From: Vibrio sp. YMD68
GTDB taxonomy: Bacteria > Pseudomonadota > Gammaproteobacteria > Enterobacterales > Vibrionaceae
Length of the DNA stretch: 64,000 bases
Assembly (NCBI RefSeq): GCF_029958905.1
Contig: NZ_CP124614.1
Coordinates: 1,798,001 to 1,862,000 of the forward strand
Reading direction: 5' to 3'
In this document: positions 56,107 through 64,000 of the stretch, in pieces
Layout: each line of letters begins with the position of its first letter
How positions within the stretch are numbered: position 1 is the stretch's first letter
Translations under genes and position numbers: made by a program
The notes under the pieces: generated by a model
Told to the model about the DNA's origin: nothing
What the model saw: only the letters and a program-made list of their open reading frames with translations
Database searches by the model: none

Positions 56107-56706
56107 TCAGCCTTGTTTCTCACTAGATAGAGCTAAACAAAATATTGTAGTTAACGGCTCCAAATTGAGCGATACCCCTGCAATATTTGCATCAATCCAT
56201 TCTTGTTGAGTGATTTTAGGCCACTCTATGGTGTAGCCAAGGATAAATACGAGTTCTTCAAAGAAGAAACGTAAAGTTCGGCCATTGCCTTCCCTAAAAG
56301 GATGTAACAAATTTAATTCGCAAAATAGATTGGCTAACTCTTGGGTCAGATCGGGCAAAGCCAAATTATCTAACGAGGGGATAATACCAAATAATTTTGA
56401 AGCTTCAGGTTCAATCCTAGAAACGGTACAGAATCGAGTGTAGCCTTTAGATATATCGACTTCTCGAACTTGACCTGCCCATTCAAAAATATCTTGGAAT
56501 AGATGATGATGTAGACATTTGAGGTGATTGAAGTCTAAATGCTTGAGTTCAGCAACGTTACTTTGGTATGAAAGGTACCTATGACTCGTAAATTCAACTT
56601 CGGCTTTTTCAAGTTCATCTGAGTCAAGTATATTCAATCTGTTAATTAAAACTTCAGAATTTGAATAACAGTATTTGTCCTGCTCAGCACCATATTTATC
56701 TCGCAT
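56107..56706 (-). CDS. Fic-domain protein (AMP transferase-like toxin)
   Basis: A 199-aa Fic/DOC protein. The active-site loop HPFREGNGRTLR (135-146) is complete: His for catalysis, Glu for Mg2+ and Gly-Asn-Gly-Arg for phosphate. The flap GYTRFCTVSRI (88-98) positions targets. Such proteins usually transfer AMP from ATP to a Tyr, Ser or Thr of the target. No inhibitory (S/T)xxxE(G/N) helix was seen within the protein, so inhibition in trans by the small upstream gene is likely. Its ATG overlaps the 3' end of that gene by 11 nt. Confidence 0.9.
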   Translation of the reverse strand: MRDKYGAEQDKYCYSNSEVLINRLNILDSDELEKAEVEFTSHRYLSYQSNVAELKHLDFNHLKCLHHHLFQDIFEWAGQVREVDISKGYTRFCTVSRIEPEASKLFGIIPSLDNLALPDLTQELANLFCELNLLHPFREGNGRTLRFFFEELVFILGYTIEWPKITQQEWIDANIAGVSLNLEPLTTIFCLALSSEKQG

Positions 56707-56848
56707 ACTTGCGTTTTAAATCTTCAATAGTTTGAACGTTTGCTTTCTTATTTATCGTCATGCCTTCATAACCCAAACTGGTTTTGAAGTTCTTTAAGCT
56801 TGGGGTAAATGTAGCTTTTTGGCGCTTTGAATTTGAGACATTGCCCAT
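56696..56848 (-). CDS. YhfG-like small antitoxin partner of Fic
   Basis: A 50-aa basic protein, MGNVSNSKRQKATFTPSLKN..., too short for standard ORF lists. AAGGAA lies about 9 nt before the ATG. The stop TAA overlaps the fic start, the classic toxin-antitoxin layout. In E. coli the small YhfG gene precedes fic in the same way. The similarity to YhfG is by position, size and an SLGYEG segment resembling RLEGF, so the family call is tentative, but the gene itself is well supported. Confidence 0.72.
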   Translation of the reverse strand: MGNVSNSKRQKATFTPSLKNFKTSLGYEGMTINKKANVQTIEDLKRKYAR

Positions 56849-56938
56849 ATCAATGTTCCTTTTGTTGGTTGCGTTAATTGTACATGACTAATCAGCTAAT
56901 GTCATGATGTGGCTATTAACGATGGGGTCATAACGATG

Positions 56939-57079
56939 GGGTCAGGTCTTGCGTTTTGCGTTTTGCCTTTTTGATACAGACGGTCTAGTTATTAACTAGG
57001 TCATTTTTGTTTAGGGAAGAAGGTGAACAGGTCACTATTATAAATTTACTGGCTGGAAGCAAAAGGCAAGACCTGACCC
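56939..57079 (+). repeat. Island repeat element, copy C
   Basis: Left end GGGTCAGGTCTTGCGTTTTGC (56939-56959) and right end GCAAAAGGCAAGACCTGACCC (57059-57079) are inverted repeats with one mismatch in 21. A GTCTAGTTATTAACTAGGTC-type hairpin lies in the middle. The element is 141 bp with no transposase gene, so it is MITE- or REPIN-like. AACGATGGGGTCA just upstream is a direct duplication. Confidence 0.88.
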
Positions 57080-57091
57080 TGCCATTTTCCT

Positions 57092-57261
57092 TGATGGCAT
57101 TCCTTATGACTGGCATTTTTAGCTTCATCGAGCTAGGAATGACAAAGGTATGGCTATACACATGGATGACTCATTTCATTACCGCATGGCCTATTGCTTT
57201 TGTTTTGTCCATTTTTGTTGGTAGCTTGGGCTTTAAGTTTGCTAACAAAGTAACCTCTTAA
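57092..57261 (+). pseudogene. DUF2798 second copy, 5'-truncated
   Basis: Codes for the last 55-57 residues of the DUF2798 protein, from MAFLMTGIFSFIEL to the stop, identical in protein to copy 1. The first span and start codon are replaced by the right end of element C. A frame starting TTG inside the element (57007) runs through without stop into this fragment, so an 84-codon hybrid could be translated. Probably non-functional because half of the first membrane span is lost. Confidence 0.85.
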
Positions 57262-57309
57262 ACGACACCTGCTGCCTGCAAAAAGCGATCGGGTCAAAAC
57301 GATGGCTAT

Positions 57310-57453
57310 CAGACCTTGCCCTTTGCCTTTTGCCTTTTGCCTTTTTGATGAGAGTGGCCTAGTTATTAGCTAGGCCATTTTTGTTTAGGGAAGAAGATGA
57401 ACAGGTCACTATTCTAAATTTACTGACTGAAAGCAAAAGGCAAGACCTGACCC
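57310..57453 (+). repeat. Island repeat element, copy D
   Basis: As copy B, with two more TTTTGCC units near the left end (57317-57342). The right end (57433-57453) joins directly to the gajA remnant. Confidence 0.88.
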
Positions 57454-57587
57454 TGTCATTGATACAATCAAAAAAGGCTCTTAGGATGAGTGAGTTTTTG
57501 AGAAAAGATAATATCGACTTCGATAGCCTGAGAGCGAAAAATATTGTAAAACCTCTCTTGCTTGCTGAAAAACTGGCGACGGAATAA
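57454..57587 (+). pseudogene. gajA remnant: C-terminal end of an OLD-type nuclease
   Basis: About 44 codons, SLIQSKKALRMSEFLRKDN...LLLAEKLATE, end in a stop 3 nt before the gajB start. The helical, Lys-rich C-terminus and the tight coupling fit the end of a GajA-type OLD/TOPRIM nuclease. Everything upstream is lost at the border with element D. The frame is open backwards into the element (TTG at 57381). The identification rests mainly on the GajB neighbour, because the fragment is too short to be certain. Confidence 0.6.
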
Positions 57588-57590
57588 CAT

Positions 57591-59213
57591 ATGCTCACTT
57601 TCACCGATGAACAAAATGCCGCTATCGTTTTTGATGGTAGCATGGTGCTAACCGCTTGTCCTGGTAGCGGAAAAACTACAGTTATGGTTGAAAAAATAAG
57701 AAAGGAGCTAAATCAATTAGCAGACTACAAGGGTATTATTGGTATCACCTTTACTGTTAAAGCAAGTTCAGAGCTAAAGAAGAAATGCAAATCAGATGGC
57801 TTTAACACAAAGTCTAGTTTTTTTGGGACAATTGATAGTTTCTGCCTAGTCGAAATAGTTTATCCATTCTTATATAGTATTCATAATAATATACCTAAAA
57901 ACTTAGATACGATGTCTTATTTTGATCTAAGTGATGATGATAAACTAGGTTTACCAGATCTAAGTATTGCTGGTAACTTAATTACCATCGACAACTTTAA
58001 AGGATATTCCGAGGCTATTTACAACCTAATATCTAAAGGTATTTTGTTATTAGAAGCTAATGGTATTATCGCACTCAAAGTTCTTGAATCGTCAAAGTCA
58101 TGCAGAAGATATATTAAATCTAGATATACAGCCGTATATGTAGATGAATATCAAGATTCCTCTGAGTCACAACATGCATTGTTTCTCTATTTACACTCCC
58201 TAGATTTGAAGTGTATCTCTGTCGGCGATATACAGCAGTCTATCTATGCATTTAGAGGAAGTAATCCGAAGTATCTAAATGACCTGATAAATAATGAAAA
58301 ATTCAAAGCTCTTTCGATTACGATCAATCATAGATGCCATCCTTCTATAATTAATTATGCTAGTAGACTTTATAATGAGAAATGCCATCTATTAGATACA
58401 GATGATAATAGGGTAATTTATTGGAACTTGGATGGCACCCCAGCACAGTGTGCGATTACAGTTAATAACTCTATAGAAAAATTGATTGAAAATGACAAAA
58501 GTTTGGTTCTCAAGGATATTGCAGTTCTAGTCAGAAATAACTCATCTTTAGATGTAATAAAGAATAACTTCAACTTGCCTTTGCGTATCTACGAGGATGT
58601 TAATCTAGAAAAAATTAACTCAACACCTGCGATAATTGCCAACTCATTACTTAGGTTCTACTTTGATCATTCTTCTCTGATTACTGATGTTATGAATACA
58701 ATACTGAAGAATATTAATGAAAATGACATCAATTTTTCCCTAATTTCAAATAAAATAAGAGACTGTCGAAAAGAGGTTCCTAATAATATTATCCAATATA
58801 TAAACAGCTTATTTCATCTTCTAAGAATACAGCCATTAAGTAATATTGAAGAAAGGGAAGTATCAAAAATTCTAACTGATGATTACTTGATGAAACAGTA
58901 CAAACCTATTGATGATAATGAAGTTCAAGTTATGACTCTTCATAAAGCTAAAGGCTTAGAGTTTAAAGTTGTCTACCACTTGGACTTATACGACTGGGTT
59001 ATGCCAAAAAGAGTTTTCATTAAAGGTAATTATGATGTTATCTATGAAAACTATGAACAGTGCTTAAATTTACATTATGTCGGTATAACTAGAGCTATAG
59101 AGTGGTGTGTTTTAGTCACAAGTAACTTACGATTTGGGTATCAGGGCAAAGTTGTTAATGGGCAACCCTCTCAGTTTATCTCGTTACCAACATTAGCAAA
59201 TCTAAGAAGATAG
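57591..59213 (+). CDS. gajB: GajB-like UvrD/Rep-family helicase of a Gabija defence system
   Basis: A 540-aa superfamily 1 helicase with Walker A ACPGSGKTT (22-30), Walker B VDEYQDS (184-190), motif III GDIQQSIYAFRG (211-222) and motif V/VI region LHKAKGLEF (about 450) and VGITRA. It is much shorter than UvrD (about 720 aa). FFGTIDSFCLVEIVYPFL and the spacing of DEYQDS to GDIQQSIY strongly resemble Bacillus GajB as recalled. In Gabija, GajB works with the nuclease GajA against phage. Only the end of gajA remains here, so this is an orphan. It is visibly AT-richer than its neighbours, suggesting transfer. Confidence 0.88.
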   Translation: MLTFTDEQNAAIVFDGSMVLTACPGSGKTTVMVEKIRKELNQLADYKGIIGITFTVKASSELKKKCKSDGFNTKSSFFGTIDSFCLVEIVYPFLYSIHNNIPKNLDTMSYFDLSDDDKLGLPDLSIAGNLITIDNFKGYSEAIYNLISKGILLLEANGIIALKVLESSKSCRRYIKSRYTAVYVDEYQDSSESQHALFLYLHSLDLKCISVGDIQQSIYAFRGSNPKYLNDLINNEKFKALSITINHRCHPSIINYASRLYNEKCHLLDTDDNRVIYWNLDGTPAQCAITVNNSIEKLIENDKSLVLKDIAVLVRNNSSLDVIKNNFNLPLRIYEDVNLEKINSTPAIIANSLLRFYFDHSSLITDVMNTILKNINENDINFSLISNKIRDCRKEVPNNIIQYINSLFHLLRIQPLSNIEEREVSKILTDDYLMKQYKPIDDNEVQVMTLHKAKGLEFKVVYHLDLYDWVMPKRVFIKGNYDVIYENYEQCLNLHYVGITRAIEWCVLVTSNLRFGYQGKVVNGQPSQFISLPTLANLRR

Positions 59214-59346
59214 CTTATTTACTTCGATAAATAATCTTCACGAGTAGTTGTGTTGAGCATTCTTCTTTAAGAGTTACAATTAAACTGGTCGCGTGGTTGA
59301 CTTGATTTTTTCAGCTATGAATTACCCCTACTTCTTAGGCTACAAA

Positions 59347-59371
59347 AAAGGCCTCGCAATGCGAGGCCTTT
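59347..59371 (-). terminator. Terminator after pheT
   Basis: AAAGGCCTCGC/GCGAGGCCTTT, an 11-bp perfect stem with a 3-nt loop; on the minus strand a TTTTTT run follows. It ends the pheST transcript before the island. Confidence 0.92.
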
Positions 59372-59395
59372 GATTTTTCCATCGATCAGAAGAGA

Positions 59396-61819
59396 TTAGT
59401 CGCGAAGTGCTGCGCCGAATTTCTCTGAGATTGAAGCGACGATAGCATCTACTGAACCAGCGATGTCTGCATCTTCAAGTGTGCGCTCTACAGACTGTAG
59501 GCTAAGTGCAATTGCTAGGCTCTTCTTACCTTCTTCAACGCCTTGACCAACGTATACGTCGAACAGTTTAGCGCCTGTTAGGAATTCACCACCCGCAGCG
59601 ATACACGCTTCAACGATGTCGCCAGAAGCAACTGCTTCATCAACAACAACGGCGATATCACGACGGTTTGCAGGGAACTTAGATACGGCTACTGCTTCTG
59701 GAAGCACGCGAGTGTTGATCGCTGCCCATTCGATTTCGAATACGATAGTACGGCCGTTAAGACCAAACTTACGCTCTAGTTCTGGGTGAACAGTACCAAT
59801 GATACCCACCTCTTTGCCGTCTACTACGATAGCCGCAGTTTGACCTGGGTGAAGTGCTGGGTGTTTCGCTGCTTTGAAGCTGTATGCGATTTCGTTTGCA
59901 GAAAGCTCAAGAACGGCTTCTAGGTCACCTTTAAGATCGAAGAAATCGACAGTGTTCGTTGCAATGTCCCAGTGCTCTTCGCCACGAGTACCAGAGATAA
60001 CGCCCGCAAGCATCATTTCTTGGCGCATGCCGTTTTCAGCCGTTGCTTCAGGGATGAAACGTAGGCCTGATTCGAATAGACGAACGCGAGACTGTTGACG
60101 CTTCTGGTTGTGAACCACTGTGTTTAGAAGACCTTGGATTAGGCCAAGACGCATTGCTGACATGTCCGCAGAGATTGGGAATGGCAGGATTAACGGCTCA
60201 ACACCAGGTACAACAAGCTTTTGCTGTTCTGGTTCTACGAAGCTGTATGTGATTGCTTCGTGGTAGCCACGGTCTACAAGAAGGTCACGAACGCGCTTAA
60301 GCGGTTGGTTAGCTTCTTTGTGGTCATTCATTTTAAGTGCCGCTTTAGGCGCTTGGTTTGGAATGTTATCGTAACCGTAGATACGACCTACTTCTTCAAT
60401 TAGGTCTTGCTCGATTGCGATATCAAAACGCCAAGATGGAGACGTTGCCGTCCAACCAGCATCAGTGCTTTCTGTATCTTCAACAACAGCTACTTCACAA
60501 CCTAGGCGAGTAAGAATTTCTACTACGTCTGTAGATGGGATTTCGTGACCTAGTAGGCTGTCTAGCTTAGCGCGACGTAGAGCAACTACGTTTGCTTTAG
60601 GAAGATCAGCTTCAGATTCGCTGCCGTTTACTGGCGCAACTTCACCACCGCAGATTTCAACGAGAAGCTGTGTTGCACGCTCCATTGCTGCTGCTTGAAG
60701 TGTTGAATCAACACCACGTTCGAAACGTAGAGAAGAATCAGTGTGAAGGCCGTAAGCACGTGCGCGACCACGGATGTGATCCGGTGCGAAGAATGCCGCT
60801 TCTAGAAGTACGTCTGTCGTTTCAGTAGTCACACCTGAATCTTGACCGCCAAAGATACCAGCGATGGCTAGTGCTTTGTTTTGGTCAGCGATAACAAGTG
60901 TGTTGCTGTTTAGTTCAGCTTCGTTGCCATCTAGAAGTGTTAGCTTTTCGCCCTGCTCTGCTAGACGAACCACGATACCGCCTTCGATCTTAGCGAGATC
61001 AAATGCGTGCATTGGTTGGCCTTGCTCTAGCATCACGTAGTTTGTGATGTCTACAACTGGGTCGATTGAACGGATACCACAACGGCGCAGTTTTTCTTGC
61101 ATCCAGATTGGCGATTCCGCTTTCACGTTTACATTCTTAACCACACGGCCAAGGTAACGTGGACAAGCGTCAGCTGCTTTGATTTCAACAGATACTGTGT
61201 CTTCAATGCTTGTTGCAACAGCTTCAACTGTTGGCTCTGTAACGTCTGCGCGGTTTAGTACGCCAACTTCACGAGCAAGGCCACGGATGCTGAAGCAGTC
61301 TGCGCGGTTTGCTGTTAGGTCTACGTCGATAGTTACGTCGTTAAGCTCTAGAAGATCGCGTACGTCCAACCCTAGCGTTGTGCCTTCTGGCAGCTCAAGG
61401 ATGCCGTCAGACTCTACGTCGATACCTAGCTCAGAGAAAGAACAAAGCATGCCGTTCGATGGAACGCCACGTAGTTTTGCTTTCTTAATTTTGAAGTTGC
61501 CAGGAAGTACTGCGCCAACGGTCGCTACTGCTACCGTTAGGCCAAGACGACAGTTAGATGCACCACATACGATGTCTAACAGCTCTTTGTTACCGTCTGC
61601 ATCAACCGCGCCGATGTCGATTTTTGTAACTTGTAGTTTGTCTGCGTCTGGGTGCTGACCGCACTCAACCACTTTACCTACTTTAACGCCGGTGAATTCA
61701 CCAGCAACAGGTTCTACATCGTCAACTTCCAAACCAGCCATCGTGATTTGGTGAGCTAGCTCTTCGCTGTTAATTGCAGGTTTAACCCACTCGCGTAGCC
61801 AAGATTCACTGAATTTCAT
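59396..61819 (-). CDS. pheT: Phenylalanyl-tRNA synthetase beta subunit
   Basis: An 807-aa PheRS beta chain, close to the usual 795 aa. The N-terminus [12 protein letters not shown] is the family start. The tRNA-binding EMAP-like domain covers about 40-150 ([12 protein letters not shown]), then the B3/B4 editing domain (about 210-370), B5, and the C-terminal anticodon-binding domain ending KFGAALRD. With PheS it charges tRNA-Phe as an alpha2beta2 enzyme. It lies 18 nt after pheS. A strong terminator follows directly, unlike species where transcription continues into ihfA. Confidence 0.98.
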   Translation of the reverse strand: MKFSESWLREWVKPAINSEELAHQITMAGLEVDDVEPVAGEFTGVKVGKVVECGQHPDADKLQVTKIDIGAVDADGNKELLDIVCGASNCRLGLTVAVATVGAVLPGNFKIKKAKLRGVPSNGMLCSFSELGIDVESDGILELPEGTTLGLDVRDLLELNDVTIDVDLTANRADCFSIRGLAREVGVLNRADVTEPTVEAVATSIEDTVSVEIKAADACPRYLGRVVKNVNVKAESPIWMQEKLRRCGIRSIDPVVDITNYVMLEQGQPMHAFDLAKIEGGIVVRLAEQGEKLTLLDGNEAELNSNTLVIADQNKALAIAGIFGGQDSGVTTETTDVLLEAAFFAPDHIRGRARAYGLHTDSSLRFERGVDSTLQAAAMERATQLLVEICGGEVAPVNGSESEADLPKANVVALRRAKLDSLLGHEIPSTDVVEILTRLGCEVAVVEDTESTDAGWTATSPSWRFDIAIEQDLIEEVGRIYGYDNIPNQAPKAALKMNDHKEANQPLKRVRDLLVDRGYHEAITYSFVEPEQQKLVVPGVEPLILPFPISADMSAMRLGLIQGLLNTVVHNQKRQQSRVRLFESGLRFIPEATAENGMRQEMMLAGVISGTRGEEHWDIATNTVDFFDLKGDLEAVLELSANEIAYSFKAAKHPALHPGQTAAIVVDGKEVGIIGTVHPELERKFGLNGRTIVFEIEWAAINTRVLPEAVAVSKFPANRRDIAVVVDEAVASGDIVEACIAAGGEFLTGAKLFDVYVGQGVEEGKKSLAIALSLQSVERTLEDADIAGSVDAIVASISEKFGAALRD

Positions 61820-61837
61820 AGTTTTGACTGCCCCGGA

Positions 61838-62836
<999 letters not shown>

Positions 62837-62842
62837 CTATGG

Positions 62843-62878
62843 CTATCTGTAAAAGAAGGCATAAGTGGTACTGTCCAT
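62843..62878 (-). CDS. Candidate pheST leader peptide
   Basis: An 11-codon ORF, MDSTTYAFFYR, with an ideal AGGGA ribosome-binding site 5 nt before its ATG and a stop 21 nt before the pheS start. Two Phe and two Tyr codons in 11 recall E. coli PheM ([14 protein letters not shown]), which controls pheST by attenuation. A hairpin (TCCCT-TGC-AGGGA) can hide its ribosome-binding site. No terminator hairpin was found between it and pheS, so the mechanism, if real, differs. Confidence 0.5.
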   Translation of the reverse strand: MDSTTYAFFYR

Positions 62879-62923
62879 AAGGTTCCCTGCAAGGGATTCT
62901 TGGGCATTTTCAAATAGCTGTAC

Positions 62924-62952
62924 ATAGTAGCGAAACCCACTTCTAAAGCCAA
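62924..62952 (-). promoter_or_regulatory. pheST promoter
   Basis: Minus-strand -35 TTGGCT (62947-62952), a 17-bp spacer and -10 TACTAT (62924-62929). It is about 45 nt upstream of the leader peptide ORF. Confidence 0.7.
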
Positions 62953-63064
62953 ATCGATTTACGCTTATCTTCGTTTAATGGGGAAAAAACCGACGACGAC
63001 GATTGAAAATCTTCTCGTTCGCTCCCATTGATAAACAATAACCACTATTTTGAGTTCAAAAACT

Positions 63065-63544
63065 ATGCTGACGATCAGAGAAATACAACCTAAAGATGAC
63101 TCCGCCATTTCGCACATCATCACTAAAGTTGGTCAAGAATATGGGGCGGTGGGCGAAGGGTTTGGCCCCTCAGACGCGGAAGTCTCAGAAATGAGTGCCT
63201 ATTACACGAAAGAACGTCGCAGCCATTATTTTGTTGCTCTGATTGACGATACCATTGTCGGCGGAAGTGGGATCGCCCCGTTTAATGACTCTAAGGTTAC
63301 CTGCGAGCTGAAAAAGCTTTTCTTACTTAGCGAAGGCAGAGGCGTTGGCTTGGGCAAAAAGCTGACATTGGCGTGTCTTGATATGGCGAAAACTCTCGGT
63401 TTTACTCACTGCTATCTGGATACATTATCGAGTATGGGTGACGCGATACGCTTGTACGAAAAATTAGGATTTGAACACCTGGATAAGCCATTAGAGGGCA
63501 CTCTCCACGGCAAGTGTGATGTGTGGATGCTTAAAGAACTATAA
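63065..63544 (+). CDS. GNAT-family N-acetyltransferase
   Basis: The ATG at 63065 gives 159 aa, MLTIREIQPKD; a TTG five codons earlier is possible. The acetyl-CoA motif A is LKKLFLLSEGRGVGLGKKLT, with R-G-x-G-L-G-K, and motif B is AIRLYEKLGFEHL. It is cytosolic; the substrate is unknown. It is divergent from pheST and convergent with the partial outer-membrane gene. Confidence 0.88.
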   Translation: MLTIREIQPKDDSAISHIITKVGQEYGAVGEGFGPSDAEVSEMSAYYTKERRSHYFVALIDDTIVGGSGIAPFNDSKVTCELKKLFLLSEGRGVGLGKKLTLACLDMAKTLGFTHCYLDTLSSMGDAIRLYEKLGFEHLDKPLEGTLHGKCDVWMLKEL

Positions 63545-63601
63545 TTAGCAACGATCACCAAAACGGTTGAAGATAGCTTTAAAAATCGATAAAAAAGCGA
63601 T

Positions 63602-63634
63602 AAAAAGGCAGAGCATTCATCAAATGCTCTGCCT
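63602..63634. terminator. Terminator between the GNAT gene and the outer-membrane gene
   Basis: GGCAGAGCATT/AATGCTCTGCC, an 11-bp stem with a 5-nt loop; AAAAA on the left gives a T run on the minus strand. Confidence 0.85.
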
Positions 63635-63649
63635 CGAAGAAACATTCGT

Positions 63650-64000
63650 TTAGAAATAATACTCTAGAGAGACTTCAACGAAATCATCATTTCTCGCAAA
63701 ATACAGCAAATCCGTGGGTGTTTCATTTTCAAAGACCCACGCATCTAATCGCCATTTCAATTGGTTGGTGATTCGACTCGACGCTTCCAGCTTAGCGCTA
63801 TAGACATCGCTATTATCCAGATCCTGAGTAATGCCTGTGAGCAATTCCGTGCCATCCTCATCATTTAACGCCAATCTAACTCCGGCAAATATGTCATTTT
63901 GCCCTGGGGTCTGTGCATTGTTTCCTCGGCTATCATAAAGATACTCAGCAATTAGCCCCACATCCCAATACGAGTCAAATGGGCCAACCACGGTGTACTC
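63650..64000 (-). CDS. Outer-membrane beta-barrel protein (partial, N-terminus outside window)
   Basis: The last 116 codons of a gene cut by the right edge of the window. Alternating hydrophobic strands (VGLIAEYLYDS, DIFAGVRLALND, YSAKLEASSR, KWRLDAWVFEN) end in VEVSLEYYF. A C-terminal Phe after alternating residues is the BamA-recognised signature of outer-membrane barrels. The specific family could not be named from this fragment. Confidence 0.75.
   Translation of the reverse strand, partial: EYTVVGPFDSYWDVGLIAEYLYDSRGNNAQTPGQNDIFAGVRLALNDEDGTELLTGITQDLDNSDVYSAKLEASSRITNQLKWRLDAWVFENETPTDLLYFARNDDFVEVSLEYYF

Larger units (their letters stand above)
57092..57455 (+). repeat. Long direct repeat, copy 2 (DUF2798 3' part plus element D)
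   Basis: Second copy of 55716-56065. The two copies bracket fic-yhfG and element C, so recombination between them would delete the toxin-antitoxin pair. Confidence 0.95.

Noticed and set aside
55991..56209. 72-codon plus-strand ORF from element B into the fic 3' region
   Set aside because: It starts in the repeat element and is antisense to the well-supported fic gene.
55311..57453. Island repeats as integron attC sites
   Set aside because: No attC-type R'/R'' core (GTTRRRY) pairing, no integrase, and the ends do not resemble Vibrio VCR repeats; MITE/REPIN-like is a better fit.

Overview
The window is typical of a Vibrio chromosome. The relV-type alarmone synthetase beside purT and tpm, the GntR-controlled prpBC-acnD-prpF-prpE cluster, the DUF3360, DUF2750 and DUF1415 proteins, and pheST lying apart from the rplT operon all point to Vibrionaceae. 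No rRNA, tRNA, CRISPR array, intact transposase or integrase was seen. Both ends cut a gene: an SLC13-type symporter on the left and an outer-membrane protein on the right.

Region by region. (1) 1-6.3 kb: partial symporter, purT behind a PurR box, tpm, relV and rlmI. (2) 6.3-21.3 kb: a 12.2-kb gene for a LapA-like RTX adhesin, divergent from a TolC-type outer-membrane channel and an OmpA-family protein that probably serve its surface display, then a DUF2750 gene. (3) 21.4-25.9 kb: queC/queE (preQ0 synthesis), a YidA-type phosphatase, a Nudix-PAP2 fusion whose PAP2 part looks catalytically dead, and a GNAT acetyltransferase. (4) 25.9-35.5 kb: the 2-methylcitrate cycle for propionate, with its GntR/FCD regulator and a strong operator-like inverted repeat. 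(5) 35.6-42.4 kb: an HD-GYP sensor divergent from a tctCBA tripartite tricarboxylate transporter. (6) 42.5-50.8 kb: a DUF3859/P-loop pair, metA with a MetJ box, a PilF-like lipoprotein, rlmF, a metallopeptidase, a mini-glutaredoxin, a LysR/MFS pair, a DUF1415 gene and ihfA. (7) 50.8-59.3 kb: an accessory island between ihfA and pheT. (8) 59.4-64 kb: pheT and pheS behind a candidate Phe-rich leader peptide, a GNAT gene, and the partial outer-membrane gene.

The island in (7) is the most unusual part. It separates pheT from ihfA, which are adjacent in many gammaproteobacteria. It holds a lipase-like hydrolase, a DUF3360 membrane protein, a DUF2798 gene behind a possibly structured leader, a Fic/YhfG-like toxin-antitoxin pair, a 5'-truncated second copy of DUF2798, and a Gabija-type GajB helicase whose GajA partner survives only as about 45 C-terminal codons. 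Four copies of a roughly 140-bp element with inverted ends (…AGACCTGACCC) sit at the module junctions and look like the agents of these rearrangements.

All calls come from reading the sequence and recalling family features; no database search was run. Start codons were moved inward where a better ribosome-binding site or the family N-terminus argued for it.
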